64,000 nucleotides of DNA from Starkeya sp. ORNL1 (GCF_012971745.1 NZ_CP048834.1:868001-932000), one strand, 5' to 3'. Positions 19,308 through 29,170 are shown, counted from the stretch's first letter. Notes: generated by a model not told the origin, from the letters alone. A program made the numbers and translations.

Positions 19308-19450
19308 GGGGCGAAGCTCCTTAACGGCAGGCAAATGCGCGGCTTGCGCACGGCAAATCGATCGTCCAAACATCGGTGATCAAACACAAGGCGAGAACAA
19401 GGGCGAAAGTTGGAACGCCCTCGCCTTCCCCGCTGATTACGGAGACTGAC

Positions 19451-19918
19451 ATGACCGGCACGATCGACGCGAAGCTGGCGTCCCTGGGCATCACCATACC
19501 GACGCCCGTGGCGCCGGCGGCGAATTATGTGCCGACCGTCGTCAGCGGCAACCTGCTGTTCGTCTCCGGTCAGATCTCGGTGACCGCGGATGGCACCAGG
19601 CTCACCGGCAAGTTGGGCGAGACCGTCGATGCCGAGGCCGGCCGTGTTGCCGCGCGCCAGTGCGGCATCAATCTCATTGCGCAGGTCAAGGCGGCGCTGG
19701 GCGGCGATCTCGATCGGGTGAAGCGCGTGGTGAAGCTCACCGGCTTCGTCAATTCGACGCCTGATTTCACCGACCAGCCCAAGGTGGTGAATGGCTGTTC
19801 GGACCTGTTCGTCGAGGTGTTCGGCGAGGCCGGACGCCATGCCCGCTCGGCGGTCGGCGTCGCGCAATTGCCGTTCGGGGTTTCCGTCGAGGTCGAAGCC
19901 ATCATCGAGATCGCCTGA
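19451..19918 (+). CDS. RidA family protein
   Basis: About 155 aa with the YjgF/YER057c/UK114 fold (GNLLFVSGQIS, VVKLTGFVNSTPDFT, ARSAVGVAQLPFGVSVEVEAI). RidA proteins hydrolyse reactive enamine/imine intermediates. The start at 19451 follows a GGAG at 19441. It belongs to the longer RidA branch with an SVEVE ending. Its stop overlaps the start of the GDPD gene (TGATG), so the two are coupled. Confidence 0.93.
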   Translation: MTGTIDAKLASLGITIPTPVAPAANYVPTVVSGNLLFVSGQISVTADGTRLTGKLGETVDAEAGRVAARQCGINLIAQVKAALGGDLDRVKRVVKLTGFVNSTPDFTDQPKVVNGCSDLFVEVFGEAGRHARSAVGVAQLPFGVSVEVEAIIEIA

Positions 19919-20670
19919 TGCCGCTGGCGGGATCGGACTGGCTGACCGCCCGGCCGGTCGCGCACCGCGCCTTGCACGATGCGGCGGCCGGCATCATCGA
20001 GAACATGCCGTCCGCGGTCGATGCGGCCATTGCCGGCCTGTACGCGATCGAGGTCGATGTGCAGATGTCGTCGGACGGCGAGGCCATGGTGTTCCATGAC
20101 GACGACCTCGATCGGCTGACGCTCGCTACCGGCCCGCTGAAGACGCTGACTGCCCGCGCGCTTCAAGCGGTGGAATTCCGTTCCACCGCCGATCGCATGA
20201 TGAGCCTGCCGGACCTGCTCGAGCGGGTTGCCGGACGCGTGCCGCTGGTGATCGAGCTGAAGAGCCATTTCGACGGCGACACGTCGGTGGCGGTGCGTGC
20301 CTGCGAACTGGTGGCGGACTATGCCGGGCCGGCGGCCTTGATGTCGTTCGATCCGGAACTGGTGGTGGCGGTGCGCCGGCTCGCTCCCCATATCCCGCGC
20401 GGCATCACGATGGAGCGTCGCTATGACGATCCGGAATGGGCGCCGCTTCCCGCAACGACCAAGTTCGCATGGGGCAATCTTCTCCATTTCCCGCGCACCC
20501 GGCCCGATTTCGTCGCGCATTATGTCAAGGAGCTGCCGGCCCCGGCGCCTTGGCTGGCACGGAACCTGCTGGGTTTGCCGCTGCTGACCTGGACGGTGCG
20601 CACCGAAGCGGACCGCGCGGCCGCGCATCGTTATGCCGACCAGATGATCTTCGAGGGCTTCCGGCCCTGA
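19918..20670 (+). CDS. Glycerophosphodiester phosphodiesterase family protein
   Basis: A 250-aa TIM-barrel protein of the GDPD family. The characteristic N-terminal motif appears as AHRALHD ... ENMPSAVDAAI, then IEVDVQMSSDGEAMVFHDDDLDRLT with the metal-binding E/D and the catalytic histidine. It would cleave glycerophosphodiesters to glycerol-3-phosphate. No signal peptide is visible. It is coupled to ridA by a 1-nt overlap and followed after 45 nt by the FemAB-like gene. Confidence 0.93.
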   Translation: MPLAGSDWLTARPVAHRALHDAAAGIIENMPSAVDAAIAGLYAIEVDVQMSSDGEAMVFHDDDLDRLTLATGPLKTLTARALQAVEFRSTADRMMSLPDLLERVAGRVPLVIELKSHFDGDTSVAVRACELVADYAGPAALMSFDPELVVAVRRLAPHIPRGITMERRYDDPEWAPLPATTKFAWGNLLHFPRTRPDFVAHYVKELPAPAPWLARNLLGLPLLTWTVRTEADRAAAHRYADQMIFEGFRP

Positions 20671-20715
20671 TGCGCGTGCCGGTGGAACGCGTATCCACCG
20701 AGGGACTGACGCGCC

Positions 20716-21996
20716 GTGGCTGAACGCGAATACCGCATCCGCATTGAAGGCGACATCACCGGCATCGGCCGCGGGGCATGGGACGCGTGCGCCAATCCCG
20801 CGCTCGAATCGGTATCAGGATCATCAGGCAACAATTTGATACCGAAGGATTATTACCGTTCACGTGAAGCATTGTGCGACGCAGCAGAAGCTGATGTTGA
20901 ACTTGAACAAACGTCATATAACCCGTTTATTTCATATGATTTCCTCGCAAGCCTCGAAGAATCCGGATCGGCCGGTTCGCGCACCGGGTGGCTGCCGCAG
21001 CATCTTGTGCTGGAGGATGATACCGGCGCCGTCCTTGGCGTCTGCCCCGCCTATTTGAAGTCGCATTCACGCGGCGAGTACGTGTTCGACGAGGGCTGGG
21101 CCGACGCCTATGAGCGGGCCGGCGGACGCTATTATCCCAAGCTCCAGGTCAGCGTGCCGTTCACCCCGGCGACCGGCCGGCGCCTGCTGGTGCGGCCCGG
21201 CGAGCAGGCCGAAACCGCCCGCGCCGCATTGGCGCAAGGGCTCACTGCGCTGGCCCGCATGCGCAAGGCCTCCTCGGTACATGCCACCTTCCTGACCGAG
21301 CAGGACGCGGCGGCCCTGCAGGAGGAGGACTTCCTCCCCCGTACCGACCAGCAGTTCCACTGGCGCAATGGCGGGTATCGCAGCTTCGAGGATTTCCTCA
21401 CTGCGCTGGCCTCGCGCAAGCGCAAGGCGATCAAGCGCGAGCGCCGCGAGGCGGTGGAGAGCGGCATCGAGATCTGCCACCTCACCGGCAAGGACATCAC
21501 CGAGGAAGCGTGGGAGGCGTTCTTCGCCTTTTATATGGAGACCGGCTCGCGCAAATGGGGTCGGCCCTATCTCAATCGCCGCTTCTACACGTTGATCGGC
21601 GAGCGCATGGCCGACAAGGTGCTGCTGGTGATGGCGAAGCGCGCTGGCCGCTACATCGCCGGCGCCATCAATTTCATCGGCGGCGACACCCTCTATGGCC
21701 GCCATTGGGGCTGCGTCGAGCAGCACCCCTTCCTGCATTTCGAGGTCTGCTACCATCAGGCCATCGAGTTCGCCATTTCGCGCGGGCTCAAGACCGTGGA
21801 GGCCGGGGCGCAGGGCGAGCACAAGCTGGCGCGCGGCTATCTGCCCGTCACCACCCATTCCGCGCATTTCATTGCCGATCCGGGCTTCCGCCAGGCGGTG
21901 GCCGAGTATCTCAAGCGCGAGCGCGCTTATGTCGCCGAGGCCGGCGCCGAGCTTTCCGAGCTCGGTCCGTTCCGCCGCGTCTCCGACGAGCCGTGA
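20716..21996 (+). CDS. Peptidoglycan biosynthesis-type GNAT/FemAB-like protein (COG3146)
   Basis: A 426-aa protein of the COG3146 group (YNPFISYDFLASLEESGSAG, PQHLVLED, PAYLKSHSRGEYVFD, GWADAYERAGG, METGSRKWGRPYLNRRFY, GAQGEHKLARGYLPVTTHSAH). The fold is related to FemAB/GNAT aminoacyl transferases, but its substrate is unproven. The start is GTG at 20716. Residues about 32-75 form an unusual AT-rich linker between ACANPAL and NPFIS; see findings. The rest is in normal GC-rich codons. Confidence 0.87.
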   Translation: MAEREYRIRIEGDITGIGRGAWDACANPALESVSGSSGNNLIPKDYYRSREALCDAAEADVELEQTSYNPFISYDFLASLEESGSAGSRTGWLPQHLVLEDDTGAVLGVCPAYLKSHSRGEYVFDEGWADAYERAGGRYYPKLQVSVPFTPATGRRLLVRPGEQAETARAALAQGLTALARMRKASSVHATFLTEQDAAALQEEDFLPRTDQQFHWRNGGYRSFEDFLTALASRKRKAIKRERREAVESGIEICHLTGKDITEEAWEAFFAFYMETGSRKWGRPYLNRRFYTLIGERMADKVLLVMAKRAGRYIAGAINFIGGDTLYGRHWGCVEQHPFLHFEVCYHQAIEFAISRGLKTVEAGAQGEHKLARGYLPVTTHSAHFIADPGFRQAVAEYLKRERAYVAEAGAELSELGPFRRVSDEP

Positions 21997-22058
21997 ACGA
22001 GCCTTGACCTCGAACGCATTGCTTGCGATGCGGATCGTCCCAGAACGGAGGATGCGCG

Positions 22059-22484
22059 ATGCCCGCCTATGATCCGAGCAATGTCTTCGCCAAGATCCTG
22101 CGTGGCGAGCTTCCCGCCCATCGCATCTATGAGGACGATATCGCCCTCGCCTTCCTCGACATCATGCCGCGCACGCCCGGCCATGCGCTGGTGATCCCCA
22201 AGAAGCCGGCGCGCAACCTGCTCGACGTCACGCCGGACGACCTCGCCCATGTGGCGCAGGTCGCGCAGAAGGTGGCGCAGGCGCAGATGCAGGTGTTCGA
22301 CGCCGACGGCATCACGCTGCAGCAGTTCAACGAGACCGCCGGCGGGCAAGTGGTGTTCCACCTCCATGTCCATATCCTGCCGCGTTTTGAGGGCGTGGCG
22401 ATGAAGCCGCCGCAGTCGGAGATGGAGAAGCCGGACGTGCTCGCCGACCACGCGGCGAAGCTGCGCGCCGCGTTGGAAGCGTAA
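22059..22484 (+). CDS. HIT family nucleotide hydrolase
   Basis: A 141-aa histidine-triad protein. The Hint-type motif HLHVHILP is present, preceded by AFLDIMPRTPGHALVIPKKPARNL. Proteins of this branch hydrolyse aminoacyl-AMP or nucleoside phosphoramidates. The ATG at 22059 has a CGGAGGA ribosome-binding site. It is a stand-alone gene between the FemAB-like gene and the convergent azlD. Confidence 0.93.
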   Translation: MPAYDPSNVFAKILRGELPAHRIYEDDIALAFLDIMPRTPGHALVIPKKPARNLLDVTPDDLAHVAQVAQKVAQAQMQVFDADGITLQQFNETAGGQVVFHLHVHILPRFEGVAMKPPQSEMEKPDVLADHAAKLRAALEA

Positions 22485-22487
22485 AGT

Positions 22488-22850
22488 CTAGGGCACGCCG
22501 AGCCACCAGGCGCCGCCGACCAGTATGGCCTCGGCGGCGATGACGCCTGCCAGCACCGAGCGCTTCACCAGGCCGAACACCGCGACGCCGCCAAGCACTG
22601 CACCGAGCCGCAGCCACAGCGGCAGCGCCACCAGCGCGCCGCTCGGCGTCAGCACGAGGCGCGCCACCACGGCGGCCAGCAGGGCGGTGGCAACCGCCCT
22701 CACCCATTGCATCAGCAGACCGTTCTCATCGAGCCCACGCCCGAGGAGCACGCCCACCACGCGCCAGACTTCATTCGGCAGAAAGCCAAACAGCAGCACC
22801 ACGAGGATGGCGCCGAACTCGCCGCTGAACACACCAGTAGCCGCGTTCAT
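22488..22850 (-). CDS. azlD: AzlD family branched-chain amino-acid exporter subunit
   Basis: A small protein of about 120 aa with four hydrophobic helices and the AzlD-type FLPNEVWRVVGVLLGR motif. It is the small subunit that pairs with AzlC to export branched-chain or related amino acids. The ATG at 22850 overlaps the azlC stop (ATGA). An ATG three codons earlier is possible. Confidence 0.85.
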   Translation of the reverse strand: MNAATGVFSGEFGAILVVLLFGFLPNEVWRVVGVLLGRGLDENGLLMQWVRAVATALLAAVVARLVLTPSGALVALPLWLRLGAVLGGVAVFGLVKRSVLAGVIAAEAILVGGAWWLGVP

Positions 22851-23623
22851 GCCTGCCACCGCAGCAATCTGGCGGCGGCGAAGGCGAGCGTGCCGCCACC
22901 GACCCCGCTCCAGAACAGGTCGAGCCCGCCCGGACTGCCGATGACCAGCGGGGAGAGCGCCGCGCCGAGCACTATGGCGAGCCAGTCGACATGCGCCTTA
23001 GCATTGCGCACCAGCAATATCGAAAACGAGATCGGAGTCAGCAGCAGCAGCGCCACCGATAGCGGCCCCGGCAGGCGGTCGGTGAGGAAGAAACCGGCGA
23101 GATTGCCGGCAACGCTGATGGCGATCAGGCCGCTGCCGAGACCGATCGTAAAAGGCGGGCGGCCTTCGACCGGCACCTTGGGCAGCAGGCGGAAGCCTTC
23201 CACCCACATGGTGACGGCGATGAAATGCGCACAGAACAGCTCGGTGGCGAGGCTGGTGCGGCGGCCGCGGATCAGCGGCATCAATGCCACCACCATGGGC
23301 ATCAGCCGCACGCCGGAGAGGCACACCGCGACGGCGACCGCCGGCAGCGCGGTGCCCGAGCTGATGCCGCCGACCAGGATCACCTGCGCCGGCAGCGCCC
23401 ACACCAGCACGGTCGAGAGCAGGCCCGCACTGATCGGAAAGCCGATATCGTGCAGCAGGCCGCCGAAGCCGATGAAAGTGACCGCCAGCACCAGACCCGG
23501 CACCGAGAGCGAGCCGCGCATTCCGCGCAGGAAATAGACGAACGGGCTCACGCCCGGCGCGTCGTCGGCGGGATCGAGACCTTCGCTATAGGCGGGATCG
23601 CTGGAGTCGAATGATGAATGCAT
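22847..23623 (-). CDS. azlC: AzlC family amino-acid exporter
   Basis: About 258 aa with seven or so membrane helices and the AzlC pattern (FIGFGGLLHDIGFP, ALPAQVILVGG, SGVRLMPMVVALMPLIRG, IVLGAALSPLV). The start at 23623 is chosen over a longer read that adds 19 polar residues; a GAGAAG lies upstream. It is coupled to azlD. No Lrp-type regulator is adjacent. Confidence 0.88.
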   Translation of the reverse strand: MHSSFDSSDPAYSEGLDPADDAPGVSPFVYFLRGMRGSLSVPGLVLAVTFIGFGGLLHDIGFPISAGLLSTVLVWALPAQVILVGGISSGTALPAVAVAVCLSGVRLMPMVVALMPLIRGRRTSLATELFCAHFIAVTMWVEGFRLLPKVPVEGRPPFTIGLGSGLIAISVAGNLAGFFLTDRLPGPLSVALLLLTPISFSILLVRNAKAHVDWLAIVLGAALSPLVIGSPGGLDLFWSGVGGGTLAFAAARLLRWQA

Positions 23624-23695
23624 CGGCGGCTTCTCGCCGCCGTTGATCGTCCCGCGGGGACGCAAGGTCAAGCCGGACATTGGTTGTTTCCAGGC

Positions 23696-23812
23696 GCGAC
23701 GTCATCCTGAGGTGCGAGTGAAACGAGCCTCGAAGGATGCTGAAGCAGAAGGCGCTCTGTGGGGGCATCCTTCGAGGCCCGGCTAGCGCCGGGCACCTCA
23801 GGATGACGTCGC
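23696..23812. repeat. Dispersed CCTTCGAGGC/CCTCAGGATGA repeat, copy 2 (most symmetric)
   Basis: Bounded by a perfect 20-bp inverted repeat, GCGACGTCATCCTGAGGTGC (23696-23715) and its complement (23793-23812). Inner modules CCTCGAAGGATGC and GCATCCTTCGAGGC are opposed. It lies between azlC and the clpA terminator. The full symmetry suggests an intact miniature element or a long RNA hairpin. Confidence 0.8.
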
Positions 23813-23820
23813 GCTTGGAA

Positions 23821-23850
23821 ACAAAAATGGCCGGGGCGAACCCCGGCCAT
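23821..23850 (-). terminator. Rho-independent terminator of clpA
   Basis: Read leftward, the stem ATGGCCGGGG-TTCG-CCCCGGCCAT is followed by TTTTGT. It lies 30 nt past the clpA stop and ends the clpS-clpA transcript. Confidence 0.88.
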
Positions 23851-23879
23851 TTCCTCATCCGATCAGCGCGACTTGCGCC

Positions 23880-26330
23880 TCATGCCTTGACCAGCGGCAC
23901 CTTGGGCACCGTGGTCCGCGGGCGCGGGCCGCCATCACCGCCACCCGAAGGCTTCTTCGGCTTCGGGCGCGAGGTGGTGGCGCTGGCCTTGCGGCGCGGC
24001 GCCTTGCGCGGTGCCGCCGGCTCGATCTTCTCCGGCTTCGGCGTCACCGGACCAGCCGGGAATTCGAAGCCGAGCGAGGTCTCGCCGATCTCGTCCTTGA
24101 CCACGACGACGCGGACATGGCCGCCATGCTTCAGCTTGCCGAACAGCACCTCGTCGGCCAGCGGCTTCTTGATGTGCTCCTGGATCACGCGGCCCATCGG
24201 GCGCGCACCCATCTGCTCGTCATAGCCGCGCTCCACCAGCCAGGCGGTCGCTTCGTCCGACAGCTCGATGGTGACGTTGCGGTCGGCCAGCTGGGCCTCG
24301 AGCTGGAGTACGAACTTCTCGACCACCAGCGAAATGACCTCGCTGGTGAGATGCGCGAACGGGATCATCGCGTCGAGACGGTTGCGGAACTCCGGCGCGA
24401 ACAGGCGGTTCACCGCTTCGACATCGTCGCCCTCACGCTTGGACCTCGTGAAGCCGAACGCGGCCTTGGACAGGTCGGCAGCGCCCGCATTGGTCGTCAT
24501 GATCAGGATGACGTTGCGGAAATCCACCTGCTTGCCGTTGTGGTCGGTCAGCTTGCCGTGGTCCATCACCTGCAACAGGATGTTGAACAGGTCCGGATGC
24601 GCCTTCTCGATCTCGTCGAGCAGCAGCACGCAGTGCGGATGCTGGTCGACGCCATCGGTGAGCAGGCCACCCTGGTCGAAGCCGACATAGCCGGGAGGCG
24701 CGCCGATCAACCGGGAGACGGTGTGGCGCTCCATATATTCCGACATGTCGAAGCGCAGCAGCTGCACGCCCAAGGTGGAGGCGAGCTGCTTGGCGACTTC
24801 GGTCTTGCCGACGCCGGTCGGGCCCGAGAACAGATACGAGCCGATCGGCTTCTCCGGTTCGCGCAAGCCGGCGCGGGCCAGCTTGATGGAGGCGGAGAGC
24901 GCCTCTATCGCCCTGTCCTGGCCGTAGACCACACGCTTCAGCGTGGTCTCCAGCATCGACAGCACCTCGGCATCGTCCTTCGAGACCGTCTTCGGCGGGA
25001 TGCGGGCGATGGTGGCGACCGTCGCCTCGATCTCCTTCACGCCGATGGTCTTCTTGCGACGACCCTCGGGGAGCAGCATCTGCGCGGCGCCGCTCTCGTC
25101 GATGATATCGATCGCCTTGTCCGGCAGCTTGCGGTCGTGGATGTAGCGCGCGGAGAGCTCCACCGCCGCCTTGATGGCGTCGTTGGTGTAGCGCAGCCGG
25201 TGATAATCCTCGAAGTACGGCTTCAGCCCCTTCAGTATCTCGATGGTGTCGGGCACGGTCGGCTCCGGCACGTCGATCTTCTGGAAGCGGCGGACCAGTG
25301 CCCGGTCCTTCTCGAAATACTGGCGGTATTCCTTATAGGTGGTCGAGCCGATGCAGCGCAGCGTGCCGGAGGCCAGCGCGGGCTTCAAGAGGTTCGACGC
25401 ATCCATGGCGCCGCCGGAGGTGGCACCGGCGCCGATCACGGTATGGATCTCGTCGATGAACATGATGGCGTTGGGATACGCCTCGATTTCCTTGACCACC
25501 TGCTTGAGGCGCTCTTCGAAATCGCCGCGATAGCGCGTGCCGGCGAGCAGCGCGCCCATGTCGAGGGCGAACACCGTCGCGGTGCGCAGCACGTCCGGCA
25601 CCTCGCCGTTCACGATGCGGCGAGCGAGCCCTTCGGCAATCGCGGTCTTGCCGACGCCGGGGTCGCCGACGAACAGCGGATTATTCTTCGAGCGGCGGCA
25701 CAATATCTGGATGGTGCGCTGGATCTCGCTGTCGCGGCCAATCAGCGGATCGATCTTGCCGTCGCGTGCCTTCTTGTTGAGGTTCACGCAATAGGCGTCG
25801 AGCGCATCCGCCTTCTTCTTGGTGTCCTCCCCGGTCTTCGTCTCGGTCTCCTCTTCGGCTCCGCGCACGGGGCGGCTGTCCGACATGCCGGCGCGCTTGG
25901 CGATGCCGTGGCTGATGTAGTTGACCGCGTCGTAGCGGGTCATGTCCTGCTCTTGCAGGAAATAGGCCGCATGGCTCTCGCGCTCGGCGAAAATCGCGAC
26001 GAGCACATTGGCGCCGGTCACTTCCTCGCGGCCGGACGACTGGACATGGATCACGGCGCGCTGGATCACGCGCTGGAAACCGGCCGTCGGCTTGGAATCG
26101 TCGCCGGCGTCCTGCACCAGATTGTCGAGCTCGGTGTCGATATATTCGACGAGGTTGCGGCGCAGCTTTTCGAGATCGACATTGCACGCACGCATCACCG
26201 CGGCGGCGTCCTGGTCGTCGACCAGGGACAGCAGCAGATGCTCCAGCGTCGCGTACTCGTGGTGGCGCTCATTAGCGAGCGCCAAGGCCCGGTGAAGCGA
26301 CTGCTCGAGGCTGCGGGAGAAGGTGGGCAT
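23880..26330 (-). CDS. clpA: ATP-dependent Clp protease ATP-binding subunit ClpA
   Basis: An 816-aa Hsp100 unfoldase that feeds substrates into ClpP. Layout: N-domain with two Clp repeats (residues 1-145, [20 protein letters not shown]), AAA1 with Walker [14 protein letters not shown] and [12 protein letters not shown], and AAA2 with [15 protein letters not shown] and DMSEYMERH. It ends in a roughly 60-aa Pro/Lys/Ala-rich tail beyond the E. coli length. The clpS adaptor gene lies 31 nt upstream on the same strand. Confidence 0.97.
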   Translation of the reverse strand: MPTFSRSLEQSLHRALALANERHHEYATLEHLLLSLVDDQDAAAVMRACNVDLEKLRRNLVEYIDTELDNLVQDAGDDSKPTAGFQRVIQRAVIHVQSSGREEVTGANVLVAIFAERESHAAYFLQEQDMTRYDAVNYISHGIAKRAGMSDSRPVRGAEEETETKTGEDTKKKADALDAYCVNLNKKARDGKIDPLIGRDSEIQRTIQILCRRSKNNPLFVGDPGVGKTAIAEGLARRIVNGEVPDVLRTATVFALDMGALLAGTRYRGDFEERLKQVVKEIEAYPNAIMFIDEIHTVIGAGATSGGAMDASNLLKPALASGTLRCIGSTTYKEYRQYFEKDRALVRRFQKIDVPEPTVPDTIEILKGLKPYFEDYHRLRYTNDAIKAAVELSARYIHDRKLPDKAIDIIDESGAAQMLLPEGRRKKTIGVKEIEATVATIARIPPKTVSKDDAEVLSMLETTLKRVVYGQDRAIEALSASIKLARAGLREPEKPIGSYLFSGPTGVGKTEVAKQLASTLGVQLLRFDMSEYMERHTVSRLIGAPPGYVGFDQGGLLTDGVDQHPHCVLLLDEIEKAHPDLFNILLQVMDHGKLTDHNGKQVDFRNVILIMTTNAGAADLSKAAFGFTRSKREGDDVEAVNRLFAPEFRNRLDAMIPFAHLTSEVISLVVEKFVLQLEAQLADRNVTIELSDEATAWLVERGYDEQMGARPMGRVIQEHIKKPLADEVLFGKLKHGGHVRVVVVKDEIGETSLGFEFPAGPVTPKPEKIEPAAPRKAPRRKASATTSRPKPKKPSGGGDGGPRPRTTVPKVPLVKA

Positions 26331-26361
26331 CGGGACCTCTTTCTTTAGTCGCTGCCGTGCG

Positions 26362-26733
26362 TCACTTCTTCTCCATGACGCATTGCAGAGGATGCTGGTG
26401 CTTGCGTGCGAAGTCCATCACCTGGGTGACCTTGGTCTCGGCCACTTCGTAGGTGAAGACACCGCACTCCCCGACGCCATGCTGATGCACATGCAGCATG
26501 ATGCGGGTCGCCTCCTCCCGGTTTTTGCTGAAGAAATTCTCCAGAACGTGAACGACGAACTCCATTGGCGTGTAGTCGTCGTTGAGCAGAAGCACCCGGT
26601 ACAGGCTCGGTCGCTTCACCTGCGGCTTGGTGCGGGTGATGACCGCCGTTCCGGGCGCGTCGCCACCCCGCCGACGACGCTCGTCGTCGGCCATCATGAA
26701 GGGTCGATGTGGTGGCGGTTCGGCCGGTGGCAT
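26362..26733 (-). CDS. clpS: ATP-dependent Clp protease adaptor ClpS
   Basis: An adaptor that delivers N-end-rule substrates to ClpA. The core [20 protein letters not shown] ... [24 protein letters not shown] is clear, with the Asp pair and Met that line the N-degron pocket. The start is uncertain: 26733 gives 123 aa, an ATG at about 26697 gives a shorter protein, and the frame stays open further upstream. No strong ribosome-binding site decides between them. Confidence 0.93.
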   Translation of the reverse strand: MPPAEPPPHRPFMMADDERRRRGGDAPGTAVITRTKPQVKRPSLYRVLLLNDDYTPMEFVVHVLENFFSKNREEATRIMLHVHQHGVGECGVFTYEVAETKVTQVMDFARKHQHPLQCVMEKK

Positions 26734-27001
26734 GCTGTCTCTGAAGGCTGCCCGGCAGGAGTGCCGGGTTCGATTGCGAATATAATATGTAGCCCACACC
26801 TCCTCCGCCAGTGCGTCGATGGCTTAATGCGAAACCGACGCAGGGCGTTTCCGCTATCACGTGCGATATTTTGAAATTCGCATCTATTTTTAGGTATGAC
26901 CGGGTTTCACCAATCAAAGTCAGGCTTCGGTAACGGCTTCCCGCCATGGTGCCCGCGACCCTGGCGCTGCCCGTTGGCGCCGCGAGGAGCACTGACGGTC
27001 G

Positions 27002-28621
27002 ATGCGTTCCGCCCTTTTGAAATTCCGCGCCGACAGGTCGGGCAATGTCGCCATCCTGTTTGGCATCCTTGCCGTGCCGCTCTTCGCAGCAGCGGGGATG
27101 GCGCTCGACTATGCCTTCGCAGTGCGCGAGCGCACCGACCTGCAGAACGCCGTCGACGCCGCCGCGATCTCGCTGGCCAAGCTGCCGCAGAACACCTCGG
27201 CGGCCGACCTCAAGACCAAGGCGGAGGCCTTCGTCACGGCCTATATGCCGAACAGCGCGGCGAACGATTTCAAGATCGATGTCGTGCCCTCGAAGGGCCG
27301 GCTCGATGTCACCGCGACCGCGAATTATCCGACCACCGTCGTGCGCGTGCTCGACCTCATCAGCAGCAATGCCAGCCATGCCAACATGGAGATCGGCGCT
27401 TCGGCTACTGCCTCCTGGGGCAATGGCAAGGTCGAGGTGGTGCTGGTGCTCGACAACACAGGGTCAATGGACGGCAACAAGCTGACCAATCTGAAGACCG
27501 CGGCGAACTCGCTGGTCGATACGCTCGCCACCCAGGCGACGGATGACAGCACGGTAAAGATCGCCCTGGTGCCGTTCTCCAGCACGGTACGGCTGCCGGT
27601 GGACAAGACCGACTACAAGACCGCCAGCTGGATCGACAAGAACGGCGCCTCGCCGATCGCCAAGGAGATCTTCAACGGCACCGCGAACGTCAAGCGCTTC
27701 GACCTGTTCAGCAAGATCGACGCCAAGGTCTCGCAAAGCGTCACCTGGGCGGGGTGCGTGGAGAGCCGGCCGGATCCCTATGACGTCACAGATCCGATGC
27801 CGTCCACCGGCACGCCCGGGACATTGATCGTGCCCTATTTTGCGCCGGACGAGCCGGACAGCACGCACAACGACAATCGCGGCCGTACGGTCGCCGACTA
27901 TGCCAACAACTACATTGCGGACGGCGTCGCCGCGAGCAAGCCGTGGAAGGAAAAGCAGGGCGCGACGGCGAAGTACGACACCAAGGCGTCGCAGACCATA
28001 GGCGCGGACTATGGCCCCAATGTCGGCTGCGACATGCAGCCGATCGTGCCGATGAGCTCCGATCTCACCAAGACCGGCGTGATCAAGACCGGCATCAAGA
28101 ACATGAAGGCGGTCGGCAACACCAATATCCCGATGGGCCTGGCCTGGGGCTGGTACGCGCTGTCGCCCAACGACATGCTGAGCAACAATGCGCCCTATTC
28201 GGACGACGAGACCGGCAAGGTCATCGTGCTGATGACGGATGGCGACAACACCATCTCGAACCTCGACGACACCTACAACAAGAACGGTTCGGCCTATTCA
28301 GGCGTCGGCTATATCTGGCAGAACCGGGTTGGCGTCAGCGCCACCAATGCGAGCGACTCCGCGCGCCAGACCGCGCTCGACAACCGGCTGAAGCAGTTGT
28401 GCGTCAACATGAAGGCGGTGATGAAGAAGCCCGGCAGCACGACGCCGGCGATCGAGATCTATACCGTGCTGGTGGAACTCGACAGCAAGGCGACCAGCAA
28501 GCTGCTGACGGACTGCGCGACCTCGCCGGACATGTTCTACAACGTCGCCAACTCGGCAAACCTGCTGTCGGTGTTCAACAACATCGCCGGCTCGATCAGC
28601 AAGCTGCATCTGTCGAAGTAG
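27002..28621 (+). CDS. TadG-like pilus assembly protein with VWA domain
   Basis: A 539-aa protein with a TadE/TadG-type N-terminus (FRADRSGNVAILFGILAVPLFAA then AGMALDYAFAVRERTDLQNA), in which one membrane helix of pseudopilin type is followed by an extracytoplasmic region. A von Willebrand factor A domain follows, with MIDAS LVLDNTGSM (about residue 150) and a second metal loop LMTDGDNT (about 411). Such proteins accompany Flp/Tad pili or surface adhesion. No other tad gene is adjacent, so it is an orphan. Confidence 0.85.
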   Translation: MRSALLKFRADRSGNVAILFGILAVPLFAAAGMALDYAFAVRERTDLQNAVDAAAISLAKLPQNTSAADLKTKAEAFVTAYMPNSAANDFKIDVVPSKGRLDVTATANYPTTVVRVLDLISSNASHANMEIGASATASWGNGKVEVVLVLDNTGSMDGNKLTNLKTAANSLVDTLATQATDDSTVKIALVPFSSTVRLPVDKTDYKTASWIDKNGASPIAKEIFNGTANVKRFDLFSKIDAKVSQSVTWAGCVESRPDPYDVTDPMPSTGTPGTLIVPYFAPDEPDSTHNDNRGRTVADYANNYIADGVAASKPWKEKQGATAKYDTKASQTIGADYGPNVGCDMQPIVPMSSDLTKTGVIKTGIKNMKAVGNTNIPMGLAWGWYALSPNDMLSNNAPYSDDETGKVIVLMTDGDNTISNLDDTYNKNGSAYSGVGYIWQNRVGVSATNASDSARQTALDNRLKQLCVNMKAVMKKPGSTTPAIEIYTVLVELDSKATSKLLTDCATSPDMFYNVANSANLLSVFNNIAGSISKLHLSK

Positions 28622-28644
28622 GGCGGGAGCCGAGCGTCAGAACC

Positions 28645-28754
28645 ACGTCATCCTGAGGTACGAACGTAGCGAACCTCGAAGGATGCTTAAGCAGAAGACG
28701 TTCATCGGGGACGGGCATCCTTCGAGGCCGCGTCGCGGCACCTCAGAATGACGT
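28645..28754. repeat. Dispersed CCTTCGAGGC/CCTCAGGATGA repeat, copy 3
   Basis: ACGTCATCCTGAGGTACG...CCTCGAAGGATGC is followed by GGGCATCCTTCGAGGCC...CACCTCAGAATGACGT. The layout matches copy 2, with one mismatch in the right arm. It lies between the TadG-like gene and the phasin terminator. Confidence 0.78.
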
Positions 28755-28771
28755 CGATCTAAAACGTCCCA

Positions 28772-28801
28772 CAAACAAAAAGCCCGGCTGTGCGCCGGGC
28801 T
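28772..28801 (-). terminator. Rho-independent terminator of the phasin gene
   Basis: On the minus strand AGCCCGGC-GCACA-GCCGGGCT is followed by TTTTTG. It lies 34 nt past the phasin stop. Confidence 0.88.
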
Positions 28802-28834
28802 TCGTGTATCGGGCAATGAGATCGCTTCAACCTA

Positions 28835-29170
28835 TCACTTCGGCTGGATCTTGCCGAGCATGCCTTCGTACGGCTTGTAGGTTTCCTTGGCGAGATCGGC
28901 GTAGAGTTCGCCCATCTTGGTCGCCTGGGCCACGAAGCCTTCGTAAGCGCTCTTGAAATAGGCGGACTGGATCTCGACGGCCTTGTCCAGCGTCTTGGCG
29001 CCGAAGAGCTTCTCGGCGGCAGCGGTGCCTTCCTCGAAAGACTTCTTCGAATAATCCGCAACTTCGACCGCGATCGCCTGAACGCCCTTCGACACGGTGC
29101 CGAAGCTCTTCATGGCGATGTCGAGGTTCTCTTTGCCGAGCTTCTGCATCTCGTCGATGTTCTGCAGCAT
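28835..29170 (-). CDS. Phasin family protein
   Basis: A 111-aa helical protein with the phasin_2 pattern (AVEVADYSKKSFEEGTAAAE, EIQSAYFKSAYEGFVAQATK, MGELYADLAKETYKPYE). Phasins coat polyhydroxybutyrate granules and control their size and number. It is transcribed alone with its own terminator. It suggests the host stores PHB, although no synthase gene is in this window. Confidence 0.9.
   Translation of the reverse strand: MLQNIDEMQKLGKENLDIAMKSFGTVSKGVQAIAVEVADYSKKSFEEGTAAAEKLFGAKTLDKAVEIQSAYFKSAYEGFVAQATKMGELYADLAKETYKPYEGMLGKIQPK

Noticed and set aside
24117..26348. 743-aa open frame antisense to clpA
   Set aside because: A shadow of the clpA frame: Leu/Gly/Arg-rich with no domain, and clpA has complete motifs.
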